Notes: generated by a model from the letters alone, not told the origin. DNA of 64,000 bases from Agromyces cavernae (GCF_021044935.1 NZ_JAJNMP010000003.1:434001-498000), one strand, 5' to 3'; numbered from the stretch's first letter, positions 25,147 through 33,712 are shown. Made by a program: numbers and translations.

Positions 25147-26868
25147 TCAGCGCGAAGCGCTGCGACGCACGAGCAGCGCGAGATGCAACGCGGTCAGCGT
25201 CTCGCCGTCGTCGAGGTCGACACCGAGCAGGTCGCCGATGAGTGCGAGCCGCTGGTAGAACACCGACCGCGAGAGATGCGATGCGGATGCCGCAGCGGTG
25301 CGATTCGCCGGATGTGCGAGCATCGCCCCCAGCACGTGGAGCAGGTCGCCGCCTCGGGCGAGGTCGTACTCGATGAGCGGCGCGAGCATCCGCTCGCTGT
25401 GCCGCAGCAGCCGATGGTCGTCGCGCAATGAGGTGACCAGGCGCATGAGCGGCCGATCCTCGCCGCGCCGCAACGTCGGCCCGTGAGCAACCCGCCCACC
25501 GGGGGCGCGCGCGAGGTCGAGCGCCTCCTGCACCGAGCCGAGCAGCCCGTCGAGATCGGCCGCGGCCGCACCGATCGAGAGCACGAGACGATCGGCGGAT
25601 GCCCCTCCACCCGCGATCTCGTGCGCGAAGGCACTGGCGTGGCGGTCGCCGAACGAACTGCTCGCGGGGAGCGACAACAACACGACCGTGGCGTGGCCCG
25701 ACGACGTGGACCCTGGGGCGTCGCCGGCGATCGCCCGCCCGCCGAGGGTTCGCGCCGCGACATCCGCCGCCTTTCCGGTCACCGGCGCACCCGTGGCGAC
25801 GAGCCCGTGCAAGACCGCCCCGTCGAGCGGCAGCCCGGCCGCGACGAGGCGAGCGGATGCCGCGGCGAGACCCGCGAACCGGCCGGCGAGCAGGCCGTCG
25901 ATGAGTCGTTGCCGGCTGGCACGCACCCACTCGTCGGCGTCGGCATCACCCTCGGCGAGACGGCCCAGCGCGAGCGCGATGGCTCCCTGTTCGAGCACCG
26001 CGGTGCGACCGGCGGGATGCGTCGGGCCGGGCAGGGCGATGAGGTAGCCCCAGCGGGTGCCCCGTGCCTCGACCGGCACGATGAGCCAGTCGTCGGATCG
26101 ACGTGAGAAGCCCTGCCCGGGCGTCGTCGTCGCGGGCGGTTCCGCGGCGGGCGGTTCCGTCGCACGCCGATGCGCGCGACGCGACCGCGACTCCCAGTCG
26201 GCGAGCACCTCGCCATCGGCACCGAACGCACCCTCGGCCGCGACCACCTCGTGCGCGAGATTCTCGAGCACGACGGCCGCGCCGAGCGTGTCGGCCAGCT
26301 GGCGAACGACGTAGTCTGCGGGCGCCCCGCGCAGGCTCAGTGCGGTGAACCGTTCGCGCACCTCGTCGCGGGCGCGAAGCGCCGCGGTCTGCTCGCTGAT
26401 GATGCGGCTGTGCACGGCCTCGGTGAGCGTGACGAACTTGACCTCGTGGTGCAGGGCCACCAGCGCGAGCCCGCGCTCGCGAGCGGCCGACTCGACGATC
26501 GCGGGCACGTACCGGTAGTGCACGCCGAGCTCGAGCACGAGGCCCGAGAGCCCGGCTTCGACGAGTCCCACGATGAAGTCGGCGAGCTCGTCGGGCTCGG
26601 TCGGCCAGCCCGAACCTGTCGAGAGCAGCAGCTCGCCGCCGTTGAGCAGACGGGCGACGCCCGCGCTGTCCGACACGTGCACCCAGCGCACCCGGGCATC
26701 GAGCGCGCTCTCGCTCGACAGCACCTCGGGAACACCTGCGGCGACCGGCGGGAGCGTCAGGATCTCGCGGACGGTGGGCAGTCCGCCGTCGGCAGACGGC
26801 ACGCTCGGGGCACTCGGGGCGCTCGGACGATCCGTTCGGATCGCGGCATCTTCGCGACGATCTGGCAT
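25147..26868 (-). CDS. PucR family transcriptional regulator
   Basis: Activator-type regulator of 573 aa. It has the N-terminal PucR domain (LPTVREILTLPPVAAGVPEVLSSESALDARVRWVHVSD through about residue 160), a central GGDEF-like/CdaR-type region, and the C-terminal HTH_30 (LGAMLAHPANRTAAASASHLSRSVFYQRLALIGDLLGVDL). PucR proteins control purine, GABA, beta-alanine and other amine catabolic genes. It sits between the permease operon and the divergent MmsA gene, the natural position for their common regulator. The first 30 residues are a Ser/Ala/Pro-rich low-complexity stretch, so the true start could be slightly downstream. Confidence 0.88.
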   Translation of the reverse strand: MPDRREDAAIRTDRPSAPSAPSVPSADGGLPTVREILTLPPVAAGVPEVLSSESALDARVRWVHVSDSAGVARLLNGGELLLSTGSGWPTEPDELADFIVGLVEAGLSGLVLELGVHYRYVPAIVESAARERGLALVALHHEVKFVTLTEAVHSRIISEQTAALRARDEVRERFTALSLRGAPADYVVRQLADTLGAAVVLENLAHEVVAAEGAFGADGEVLADWESRSRRAHRRATEPPAAEPPATTTPGQGFSRRSDDWLIVPVEARGTRWGYLIALPGPTHPAGRTAVLEQGAIALALGRLAEGDADADEWVRASRQRLIDGLLAGRFAGLAAASARLVAAGLPLDGAVLHGLVATGAPVTGKAADVAARTLGGRAIAGDAPGSTSSGHATVVLLSLPASSSFGDRHASAFAHEIAGGGASADRLVLSIGAAAADLDGLLGSVQEALDLARAPGGRVAHGPTLRRGEDRPLMRLVTSLRDDHRLLRHSERMLAPLIEYDLARGGDLLHVLGAMLAHPANRTAAASASHLSRSVFYQRLALIGDLLGVDLDDGETLTALHLALLVRRSASR

Positions 26869-26881
26869 CTGGTGCGGCTCA

Positions 26882-26921
26882 CATCCTCTGTCATGCTGGG
26901 GAATACCAAGCCTAGAGGATG
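26882..26921. promoter_or_regulatory. Candidate PucR-responsive inverted repeat
   Basis: CATCCTCT (26882-26889) and AGAGGATG (26914-26921) form an 8-bp inverted repeat separated by 24 bp, between the divergent pucR-type gene and the semialdehyde dehydrogenase gene. It could be the binding site for the PucR protein; position is the only support. Confidence 0.4.
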
Positions 26922-26991
26922 CCGGTCGATCTGTCCGGATCGGCGATTCCATCCTCCCCGTTCGCCCTGCCATTCACCTCGAAGGAGCGCC

Positions 26992-28557
26992 ATGAGCCTC
27001 ACCGAAACCGCATCCTCGCCGACCTCGACCCCCGAGGCGCCGGTGATCGGGCACTGGATCGACGGCGCGCTGCGCGCATCCACTTCAGGTCGAACCGCCC
27101 CGGTGTACAACCCCGCGACCGGTGCCGTGCAGGCCGAGGTCGCGCTGGCCGATCAAGCGGAGATCGATGCGGCGATCGCGTCGGCGCAGGCCGGGTTCGA
27201 GGAATGGAGCCGCTACTCGATCGCGAAGCGGCAGACCGTGCTGTTCGCCTTCCGCGAGCTGCTCAACGCGCGCAAGGGCGAGCTGGCCGCCCTCATCACC
27301 GCCGAGCACGGCAAGGTCCTCTCCGACGCGATGGGCGAGATCCTGCGCGGCCAGGAGGTCGTCGAACTCGCCACCGGCTTCCCGCACCTGATCAAGGGCG
27401 CCTACTCCGAGAACGCCTCGTCGGGCATCGACGTGTACTCCCTGAAGCAGCCGCTCGGGGTGGTCGGCATCATCAGCCCGTTCAACTTCCCGGCCATGGT
27501 GCCGATGTGGTTCTTCCCCATCGCGATCGCCGCCGGCAACGCCGTCGTCCTGAAGCCGAGCGAGAAGGACCCTTCGGCCGCCCTCTGGCTCGCTGAGCTC
27601 TGGAAGGAGGCCGGCCTGCCCGATGGCGTCTTCACGGTGCTGCAGGGCGACAAGCTCGCGGTCGACGGGCTGCTCACCTCGCCGGAGGTGCAGTCGATCT
27701 CGTTCGTCGGGTCGACCCCGATCGCGCAGTACATCTACGAGACGGCGTCGAAGCACGGCAAGCGAGTGCAGGCGCTCGGCGGCGCGAAGAACCACATGCT
27801 CGTACTGCCCGACGCCGACCTCGACCTCGTCGCCGACCAAGCCGTGAACGCCGGGTACGGCGCCGCCGGCGAGCGGTGCATGGCCATCTCGGTCGTCCTG
27901 GCCGTCGAGCCGGTCGCCGACGAGCTCATCGGCAAGATCACCGAACGCATCGCGAAGCTCAAGATCGGCAACGGCGCGGGCGTCGACGGCATCGAGCCCG
28001 ACATGGGCCCGCTCATCACGGGAGTTCACCGCGACAAGGTCTCGGGCTACGTCGACATCGCCGAGGCCGATGGCGCCGAGATCGTGGTCGACGGCCGCGG
28101 GTTCACCGTCGACGGGCACGAGGACGGGTTCTTCTTCGGCCCGACCCTCCTCGACCGCGTGCCCACCACGTCGCGGGCGTACACCGAGGAGATCTTCGGC
28201 CCGGTGCTCTCGATCGTGCGTGTGGCGAGCTACGACGAGGGCCTCGACCTCATCAACTCCGGCCGGTTCGGCAACGGCACCGCGATCTTCACCAACGACG
28301 GCGGGGCCGCCCGCCGCTTCCAGACCGAGGTGCAGGTCGGCATGATCGGCATCAACGTGCCGATCCCGGTGCCCGTCGCGTACCACTCGTTCGGCGGGTG
28401 GAAGCAGTCGCTGTTCGGCGACGCGAAGGCCTACGGCGTTCACGGGTTCGACTTCTTCACCCGTGAGAAGGCCATCACGAGCCGCTGGCTCGACCCGGCC
28501 ACGCGCAACGACTCCGCCCACGGCGGCATCAACCTGGGCTTCCCCCAGAACCACTGA
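26992..28557 (+). CDS. mmsA: CoA-acylating methylmalonate-semialdehyde dehydrogenase
   Basis: Aldehyde dehydrogenase superfamily enzyme of 521 aa that oxidises methylmalonate or malonate semialdehyde to propionyl-CoA or acetyl-CoA with NAD. Family markers are IGHWIDGALRASTSGRTAPVYNPATG, GVVGIISPFNFPAMVPMWFFPIAIAAGNAVVLKPSEKDPSA, FVGSTPIAQYIYE, the catalytic Cys in GAAGERCMAIS, and IGINVPIPVPVAYHSFGGWKQSLFGD. MmsA enzymes are distinguished from ordinary ALDHs by such PFNFP and GERCMA motifs. A strong GAAGGAG precedes the ATG. Next to an omega-aminotransferase and PucR, it fits the end of beta-alanine or valine/pyrimidine catabolism. Confidence 0.92.
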   Translation: MSLTETASSPTSTPEAPVIGHWIDGALRASTSGRTAPVYNPATGAVQAEVALADQAEIDAAIASAQAGFEEWSRYSIAKRQTVLFAFRELLNARKGELAALITAEHGKVLSDAMGEILRGQEVVELATGFPHLIKGAYSENASSGIDVYSLKQPLGVVGIISPFNFPAMVPMWFFPIAIAAGNAVVLKPSEKDPSAALWLAELWKEAGLPDGVFTVLQGDKLAVDGLLTSPEVQSISFVGSTPIAQYIYETASKHGKRVQALGGAKNHMLVLPDADLDLVADQAVNAGYGAAGERCMAISVVLAVEPVADELIGKITERIAKLKIGNGAGVDGIEPDMGPLITGVHRDKVSGYVDIAEADGAEIVVDGRGFTVDGHEDGFFFGPTLLDRVPTTSRAYTEEIFGPVLSIVRVASYDEGLDLINSGRFGNGTAIFTNDGGAARRFQTEVQVGMIGINVPIPVPVAYHSFGGWKQSLFGDAKAYGVHGFDFFTREKAITSRWLDPATRNDSAHGGINLGFPQNH

Positions 28558-28573
28558 ACACTCACCACTCCGC

Positions 28574-28655
28574 GGGTTGAGGAGGCGCGCCAGCGCCGTC
28601 GCGAAACCCACTACCGCAGCGGGTTTCGAGACGGCCCTGCGGGCCTCCTCAACCC
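28574..28655. repeat. Dispersed palindromic repeat, copy 2
   Basis: Perfect 13-bp arms GGGTTGAGGAGGC (28574-28586) and GCCTCCTCAACCC (28643-28655), with an inner GGGTTTCGAGACGG arm on the right. It lies between mmsA and the class III aminotransferase and could form a stable hairpin that partly separates the two cistrons. Confidence 0.85.
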
Positions 28656-28676
28656 ACGAACGCAAGGACTTCTCTC

Positions 28677-30101
28677 ATGACCGACACGATCGAGCTGACG
28701 GATGTCGCGACCGCGACGTTCGCCGACCGCTTCGGCACGCGGCATCCGCTGCCCGACACCGCCGCCGATGCGCAGGTGCGCGCCGACGACCGCGGCCACG
28801 TGTTCCACTCGTGGAGCGCGCAGGCCCTCATCGACCCGCTGCCCATCGCGGCGGGCGAGGGCTCGACGTTCTGGGACTACGCGGGCAACGCCTACCTCGA
28901 CTTCTCGTCGCAGCTCGTGAACCTGAACCTCGGGCACCAGCACCCCGACCTCGTCGCGGCGATCCAGCAGCAGGCCGGGCGCCTCGCGACGATCCAGCCG
29001 TCGATGGCGTCGGATGTGCGCGGCGAGCTCGCCCGCCGCATCGCCGAGGTCGCGCCGGGCGACCTCGACAAGGTGTTCTTCACGAACGGCGGCGCCGACG
29101 CCAACGAGTACGCCGTGCGCATGGCCCGCGCCGTGACCGGCCGCCGCAAGGTGCTCTCGATGTACCGCAGTTACCACGGCGGCACCGCGACGGCGATCTC
29201 GCTCACGGGCGACCCGCGCCGCTGGGCGAACGAGCCGAGCGACGGCAGCGTCGCCCACTTCCTCGGTCCGTACCCGTACCGCTCGTCGTTCCACGCGTCC
29301 GACGTGGCGCAGGAGACCGAGCGCGCGCTCGCGCACCTCGAGCAGGTCATCACCCTCGAGGGCGCATCGACGATCGCGGCGATCATCATCGAGACCGTGG
29401 TCGGCACCAACGGGGTGCTCGTGCCGCCGCCCGGGTACCTGCAGGGCGTCCGCGAGCTCTGCGACAAATACGGCATCGTCTACATCGCCGACGAGGTCAT
29501 GGTCGGATTCGGTCGCGTCGGCGAGTGGTTCGCGGTGAACCACTTCGGCGTCGTGCCCGACCTCATCACCTTCGCGAAGGGCGTGAACTCGGGCTACGTG
29601 CCCCTCGGCGGCGTCGTCATCTCGCAGCGCATCGCTTCGCACTTCGACACGGTGGCGTTCCAGGGCGGACTCACCTATTCGGGACATCCGCTCGCGTGCG
29701 CTGCCGGCGTCGCGACGTTCGAGGTGTTCGTGCGCGACGGCATCCTCGAGCGCGTACGCGACCTCGGCGCCCGGGTCGTCGAGCCGCGCCTACGGGCGAT
29801 GGCCGCCACGCACCCGAGCGTGGGCGAGGTGCGCGGGCTCGGACTGTTCTGGGCGATCGAGCTCGTGAAGGACGCCGAGACGTGCGAGCCGCTCGTCCCG
29901 TTCAATGCGAGCGGTTCGGATGCTGCTCCGATGGGTGCGGTCGCCGCCGCCTGCAAGCAGGCAGGCCTGTGGCCGTTCATCCACTTCAACCGCATGCACG
30001 TCGCCCCTCCGCTCGTGATCACCGAGGACGAGCTCGCGCGCGGCCTCGACATCATCGACGAGGCGCTCACCGTCGCCGACGGGTTCGTTTCCGCGGGTTG
30101 A
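28677..30101 (+). CDS. Class III PLP-dependent aminotransferase (omega-amino acid type)
   Basis: Aminotransferase of 474 aa in the class III (aspartate aminotransferase family) fold, transferring the amino group of an omega-amino acid or amine to pyruvate or 2-oxoglutarate. Features are VFFTNGGADANEYAVRMAR (phosphate-binding region), YRSYHGGTATAISLTG, IADEVMVGFGRVGEWFA, and the PLP lysine in ITFAKGVNSGYVPLGG. With the MmsA gene it could convert beta-alanine to malonate semialdehyde and on to acetyl-CoA. The last codons and the stop are supplied by the left arm of the palindromic repeat that follows. Confidence 0.9.
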   Translation: MTDTIELTDVATATFADRFGTRHPLPDTAADAQVRADDRGHVFHSWSAQALIDPLPIAAGEGSTFWDYAGNAYLDFSSQLVNLNLGHQHPDLVAAIQQQAGRLATIQPSMASDVRGELARRIAEVAPGDLDKVFFTNGGADANEYAVRMARAVTGRRKVLSMYRSYHGGTATAISLTGDPRRWANEPSDGSVAHFLGPYPYRSSFHASDVAQETERALAHLEQVITLEGASTIAAIIIETVVGTNGVLVPPPGYLQGVRELCDKYGIVYIADEVMVGFGRVGEWFAVNHFGVVPDLITFAKGVNSGYVPLGGVVISQRIASHFDTVAFQGGLTYSGHPLACAAGVATFEVFVRDGILERVRDLGARVVEPRLRAMAATHPSVGEVRGLGLFWAIELVKDAETCEPLVPFNASGSDAAPMGAVAAACKQAGLWPFIHFNRMHVAPPLVITEDELARGLDIIDEALTVADGFVSAG

Positions 30102-30177
30102 GGAGCGAAGCGTCTCGAAACCCGCGGGCGCGCGCCGGGTTTCGAGACGGGCGCTGCGGGCCCTCCTCAACCCGCGG
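30091..30177. repeat. Dispersed palindromic repeat, copy 3
   Basis: Perfect 15-bp arms CCGCGGGTTGAGGAG (30091-30105) and CTCCTCAACCCGCGG (30163-30177) with inner GTCTCGAAACCCG and CGGGTTTCGAGAC arms. The left arm overlaps the 3' end of the aminotransferase gene and provides its TGA stop. It probably forms a strong hairpin at the transcript end. Confidence 0.9.
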
Positions 30178-30215
30178 TTTCGCCATCACGGAGTAGCATG
30201 GCGGAATCCGCGGGA

Positions 30216-30256
30216 CCTCCGTGTCCGGAGGCTCCCAGATCCCCTGGGGAGGGCTC
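30216..30256 (+). promoter_or_regulatory. Structured 5' leader of class I aminotransferase gene
   Basis: A hairpin CCTCCG-tgtc-CGGAGG (30216-30231) is followed by GATCCCCTGGGGAGGG, whose purine half is the Shine-Dalgarno of the downstream ATG at 30257. The CCCC could pair with the GGGG and mask the ribosome site. No known riboswitch consensus was recognised. Confidence 0.35.
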
Positions 30257-31489
30257 ATGGACGACCGCCTCACCTCCGATCGGGTCGCGACCGTCGCCGC
30301 CGCGACTCCGTTCCAGCTGCTCTACGAGTTCTACCGGCTCTCGGGCTACGAGCAGCGACGACATGAGCCGGGCGTGCTCGACTTCACGTTCGGCGATCCG
30401 CACGACCCGCCCTCCGAGGCGTACGTCGAGATCCTGCGCGAGGCGCTGATCCCGCAGCACGAACTGTGGTTCGCGTACAACTTCGGCGACGCGAAGGCGA
30501 TCGAGGCCGCGACCGATTCGCTGCGGCGCCACATCGACCTGCCGTTCGAGCCCGACGACGTGCACCTCACGACGGGCGGGTTCGCCGCGATCTCGATCGC
30601 GCTCAAGATCGTCGGCGACCCGGGCGACGAGGTCGTCTACAGCCTGCCGCCCTGGTTCCTGTACGAGCCCCTCGTGCTCGAGGCCGGCCTCGTGCCCGTG
30701 AAGGTGTCGATCGACCGGCAGACCCTCGACCTCGACCTCGACGCCATCGCGGCCGCGATCACGCCACGCACCCGCATCGTGATCGTGAACAGTCCCAACA
30801 ACCCGACGGGCCGCATCTATCCCCCGGCGACGCTCGAACGCTTGGCGAAGATCCTCGACGAGGCATCGGAACGCAACGGCCGCCGCATCTTCCTGATCTC
30901 CGACGAGCCCTACAACCGCATCGTCTACGACGGCGCCCGCTTCCGCAGCCCGCTCGAGTTCTACCCGTGGAGCTTCCTGGCCTACAGCTACGGCAAGACG
31001 CTGCTGTCACCGGGCGAGCGCCTCGGGTACCTCGCCGTGTCCCCGACGATGCCCGGCCACGAGCAGTTCCGCGACGCGATCGAGGCCGTCCAGATCTCGG
31101 GCGGATGGCTCTTCCCCAACTCCTCGATGCAGTACGGGCTTCCGCGCCTCGAGCAGCTCGCGTTCGACATCGAGCTGTTCCAGCGCAAGCGCGACACGAT
31201 GGTCGCCGCGCTCCGCGAGATCGGCTACAACCTCACGGTTCCCGAGGGCACCTTCTACTTGTTCCCCGAGTCGCCGCTCGCAGACGACGTCGCGTTCACG
31301 CAGGCGCTCGATCGCGAGGGCGTGCTCGTGCTGCCGGGGCGCATGTTCGAGACCCCCGGGTTCTTCCGCATCTCGCTGACCGCCACCATGGAGACCATCG
31401 AGGCGGGCATTCCACGGTTCGCCGCCGCATTCCGTGCCGTCGAGGCCCGGAACGCCGAAGCGGGGAGGGCCGCCGCGCCGACCGGCTGA
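30257..31489 (+). CDS. Class I/II PLP-dependent aminotransferase
   Basis: Aspartate-aminotransferase-fold enzyme of 410 aa. Motifs are LDFTFGDPHDPPSEAYVE, LTTGGFAAISIALKIVGDPGDEVVYSLPPWFLYE, IVIVNSPNNPTGRIYPP, ISDEPYNRIVYDG, and the PLP lysine in YSYGKTLLSPGERLGYLA. The ATG at 30257 follows GGGGAGGG. It is separated from the class III aminotransferase by a palindromic repeat, so it may be a separate transcription unit. The substrate cannot be assigned from sequence alone; an aromatic or branched amino acid is possible. Confidence 0.88.
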   Translation: MDDRLTSDRVATVAAATPFQLLYEFYRLSGYEQRRHEPGVLDFTFGDPHDPPSEAYVEILREALIPQHELWFAYNFGDAKAIEAATDSLRRHIDLPFEPDDVHLTTGGFAAISIALKIVGDPGDEVVYSLPPWFLYEPLVLEAGLVPVKVSIDRQTLDLDLDAIAAAITPRTRIVIVNSPNNPTGRIYPPATLERLAKILDEASERNGRRIFLISDEPYNRIVYDGARFRSPLEFYPWSFLAYSYGKTLLSPGERLGYLAVSPTMPGHEQFRDAIEAVQISGGWLFPNSSMQYGLPRLEQLAFDIELFQRKRDTMVAALREIGYNLTVPEGTFYLFPESPLADDVAFTQALDREGVLVLPGRMFETPGFFRISLTATMETIEAGIPRFAAAFRAVEARNAEAGRAAAPTG

Positions 31490-31502
31490 GCGCGTCGGGC
31501 GC

Positions 31503-31508
31503 TAGCCT
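31503..31508 (+). promoter_or_regulatory. -10 box of leaderless amine oxidase promoter
   Basis: TAGCCT ends 7 nt before the ATG at 31516, and there is no Shine-Dalgarno in the gap, suggesting a leaderless transcript. No clear -35. Confidence 0.45.
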
Positions 31509-31515
31509 GAAACAC

Positions 31516-33042
31516 ATGGACTCACGGGCGGCGCCCGGCGGCATGGCCCGGCGAACCTTTCTCGCCGCCTCGCTGTCGGGCATCGCGGGCGTCGTGCTCG
31601 CGAGCTGCACCGGGCCGCAGCCGACACCGACGCCGGAGCCGACCGGCACGGCCACCACGACGCCGACCCCCACGCCGACCCCGCCCGTCGATGGCGTTCC
31701 GCAGCCCACCGCGATGAGCCGGTCCCGATGGGGCGCCGACCCGTTCGCCCGCGGCTCGTTCACGTTCGACGCCGCAGGCGCCGCGCCCGAACTGCGCGAG
31801 GTGCTCGCCCAGCCGGTCGGCGATCGCATCTTCTTCGCGGGCGAGGCGTGCGACCCCGATGCGCCCGGCACGCTCCAGGGTGCGCGCAACTCGGGTCTGC
31901 GCGCCGCGGCGAGCGTCGCCGGCGTGGCCGAGCCCGGTGAGCGCGTCGCCGTGATCGGCGCGGGCCTCGCCGGTCTCACGGCTGCCCGCGAACTCGTCGG
32001 GCACGGCCTCGAGGTCGTCGTGCTGGAGGCGCGCGACCGCATCGGCGGCCGCATCGACACCGTGGAGGCGGCCGGCTTCGACCGCCCGATCGAGCTCGGC
32101 GGGATGTTCGTGCGGGGAGGCACGCTGACTGCGCAGCTCGCCCAGGCCTCCGTCGAGCTGCACCCCGTCGCGCCCCCGACCGAGGCGCGAACCCCCGACG
32201 GGCTCACCGTGGCGATCCCATCGACGGGATCCGATGCGATCGCGGCCGCGCAGGCCTGGGCGGCCGCCCAGCCCGCCGCGCGCACCCGCGACCTGTCGCT
32301 CGCGACCGCGATCGTCGAATCGGGCACCGCCGCGTCGATGTCGACGACACACGACGCCGCCGGGGTCTCCCCCGCCGACTGGCTGGCCCACTCCATCGCG
32401 AGCGGCGTGGCGACGGTGACCGGGGCGACCGCGAACCGGGTCTCGGCGCTGGTCGCGTTGCCGGGGACGCGGTCCGACGTCGACCTCATCGAGGTGGGCG
32501 CCGCACCCGGAGGCGACCTCGCGACGGGCATCGCCGCGGCCCTCGAGCCCTACGCCGACGAGCTCGACATCGCCGTGATGAGCGTCGTCACCCGCATCGT
32601 CTACGACGAGCGCCGGGTGAGCCTGCGCCTCGACTCGGGCGAGTCGCTCAACGTCGACCGAGTGGTCGTGACCGTGCCGCTCGGCGTACTCAAGACCGAC
32701 ACGCTACGCTTCTCCCCCAGCCTGCCGTTGCTGCACCAGCGGGCGATCACCCGTCTCGGCGTCGGCATCGTCGACACCGTCTGGCTGCGTTTCGATTCGG
32801 CATTCTGGCGAACGGATAACTCGGGCCCCGGAGCATCCGTCGACGTGCTGACCGTCGTCGGCGAGACGCCGACGGTCGCCGCCTGGGTCGACGTCGGCCG
32901 TCCCGACGACGAACCCGTGCTCGTCGGGCTCATCGCCGCGACGCAGGCCGAGCGACTCGAGGCGCTCGACGATGAGCAGTTCGAGGCGGCGGTGCTGGCC
33001 GATCTCGCGCCCTTCGCGCCTGCCGCCACAGCAGGCGGTTGA
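31516..33042 (+). CDS. Tat-exported lipoprotein flavin amine oxidase with permuted FAD motifs
   Basis: Flavin-containing monoamine-oxidase-like protein of 508 aa. A twin-arginine signal (ARRTFLAASL) and lipobox (LASC, Cys31) precede a Thr/Pro-rich linker (about 36-60). Motifs that normally close amine oxidases come first: RWGADPFARGSF (71-82), FFAGEA (106-111) and GTLQGARNSGLRAA (118-131). Only then comes the Rossmann start VAVIGAGLAGLTAAREL (144-160) with VLEARDRIGGRID (169-181), and the substrate region, ending at VLADLAPFAPAATAGG, where the C-terminal motifs would be expected. The order is therefore circularly permuted. It should act outside the membrane on an amine. The 3' end overlaps the convergent gene by 113 bp. 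Confidence 0.85.
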   Translation: MDSRAAPGGMARRTFLAASLSGIAGVVLASCTGPQPTPTPEPTGTATTTPTPTPTPPVDGVPQPTAMSRSRWGADPFARGSFTFDAAGAAPELREVLAQPVGDRIFFAGEACDPDAPGTLQGARNSGLRAAASVAGVAEPGERVAVIGAGLAGLTAARELVGHGLEVVVLEARDRIGGRIDTVEAAGFDRPIELGGMFVRGGTLTAQLAQASVELHPVAPPTEARTPDGLTVAIPSTGSDAIAAAQAWAAAQPAARTRDLSLATAIVESGTAASMSTTHDAAGVSPADWLAHSIASGVATVTGATANRVSALVALPGTRSDVDLIEVGAAPGGDLATGIAAALEPYADELDIAVMSVVTRIVYDERRVSLRLDSGESLNVDRVVVTVPLGVLKTDTLRFSPSLPLLHQRAITRLGVGIVDTVWLRFDSAFWRTDNSGPGASVDVLTVVGETPTVAAWVDVGRPDDEPVLVGLIAATQAERLEALDDEQFEAAVLADLAPFAPAATAGG

Positions 33043-33688
33043 TCGCGACGAGCCCCGCGGTCAGCGCCACGAAGATCACGAGCACGAGCGCGCAGTAGAA
33101 CGCGACGCCGACCGCGCCGCCGACCTGCGCCTCGTCGAGGAAGAAGTACGGGTACCAGCCCACGTCGGCGCCGCGCGCGAGGGTGTAGGCGAGCCAGATC
33201 GAGGGGTACACGAGCACCCACCCCACGGTCGTCCACGGCACCTTCGGGTTGACCGCGATGATGCTGTCGGCCGTCCACGCGACGATCGCGAGCGTGGGCA
33301 CGACGAAGTGCAGCAGCGTGTCCGACCACGGAACGTCGACGCGGTAGTCGCGGGTCGACGCCTGCGCCACGATGATCCCGAACACGATGCCCGAGACCAG
33401 CACGTACACGGTCACCATCGTGCGGACGATGCCGAGCCACGCCGGGTCGCGCGGGGCGGCGAGGGCGTAGATGCCCGCGACGGTCAGCGTGATGACGGCG
33501 GCGAAGGCCGCCTGCACCGTGAAGTAGCTGAAGAAGTTCGCGGTCGCGAAGAAGCGGAACCCGAGCACGTACTCGAAGTTGCCGACGAGTGCGATGACCT
33601 CGAGCGCGGCCACGAGCAGCCGGAAGACGCCGAGCACCCGCCTCGCACGCACCTCACCCGGGGCGCTGCGGGAACGCGGGCCGGGCAT
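32930..33688 (-). CDS. Pr6Pr family membrane protein
   Basis: Integral membrane protein of 252 aa with six hydrophobic segments, matching the Pr6Pr (predicted six-transmembrane) family: FRLLVAALEVIALVGNFEYVLGF, FFSYFTVQAAFAAVITLTVAGIYAL, then WSDTLLHFVVPTLAIVAWTADSI and WTTVGWVLVYPSIWLAYTLARG. Function unknown. The last 35 residues, Arg/Pro/Ala-rich, are antisense to the end of the amine oxidase gene and look like read-through rather than a conserved domain. The ATG at 33688 lies 6 nt after a TAGCGT -10 box (33695-33700 on the minus strand), suggesting a leaderless transcript. Confidence 0.82.
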   Translation of the reverse strand: MPGPRSRSAPGEVRARRVLGVFRLLVAALEVIALVGNFEYVLGFRFFATANFFSYFTVQAAFAAVITLTVAGIYALAAPRDPAWLGIVRTMVTVYVLVSGIVFGIIVAQASTRDYRVDVPWSDTLLHFVVPTLAIVAWTADSIIAVNPKVPWTTVGWVLVYPSIWLAYTLARGADVGWYPYFFLDEAQVGGAVGVAFYCALVLVIFVALTAGLVAINRLLWRQARRARDRPAPPPRTAHRRAPRVARPASRR

Positions 33689-33694
33689 GGCTCC

Positions 33695-33700
33695 ACGCTA
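33695..33700 (-). promoter_or_regulatory. -10 box of leaderless Pr6Pr gene promoter
   Basis: TAGCGT on the minus strand, 6 nt before the ATG at 33688. Confidence 0.45.
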
Positions 33701-33712
33701 GCCCCACCCCCG

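Noticed and set aside
30181..30256. Riboswitch upstream of the class I aminotransferase
   Set aside because: Hairpins are present, but I recognised no conserved core of a known class.
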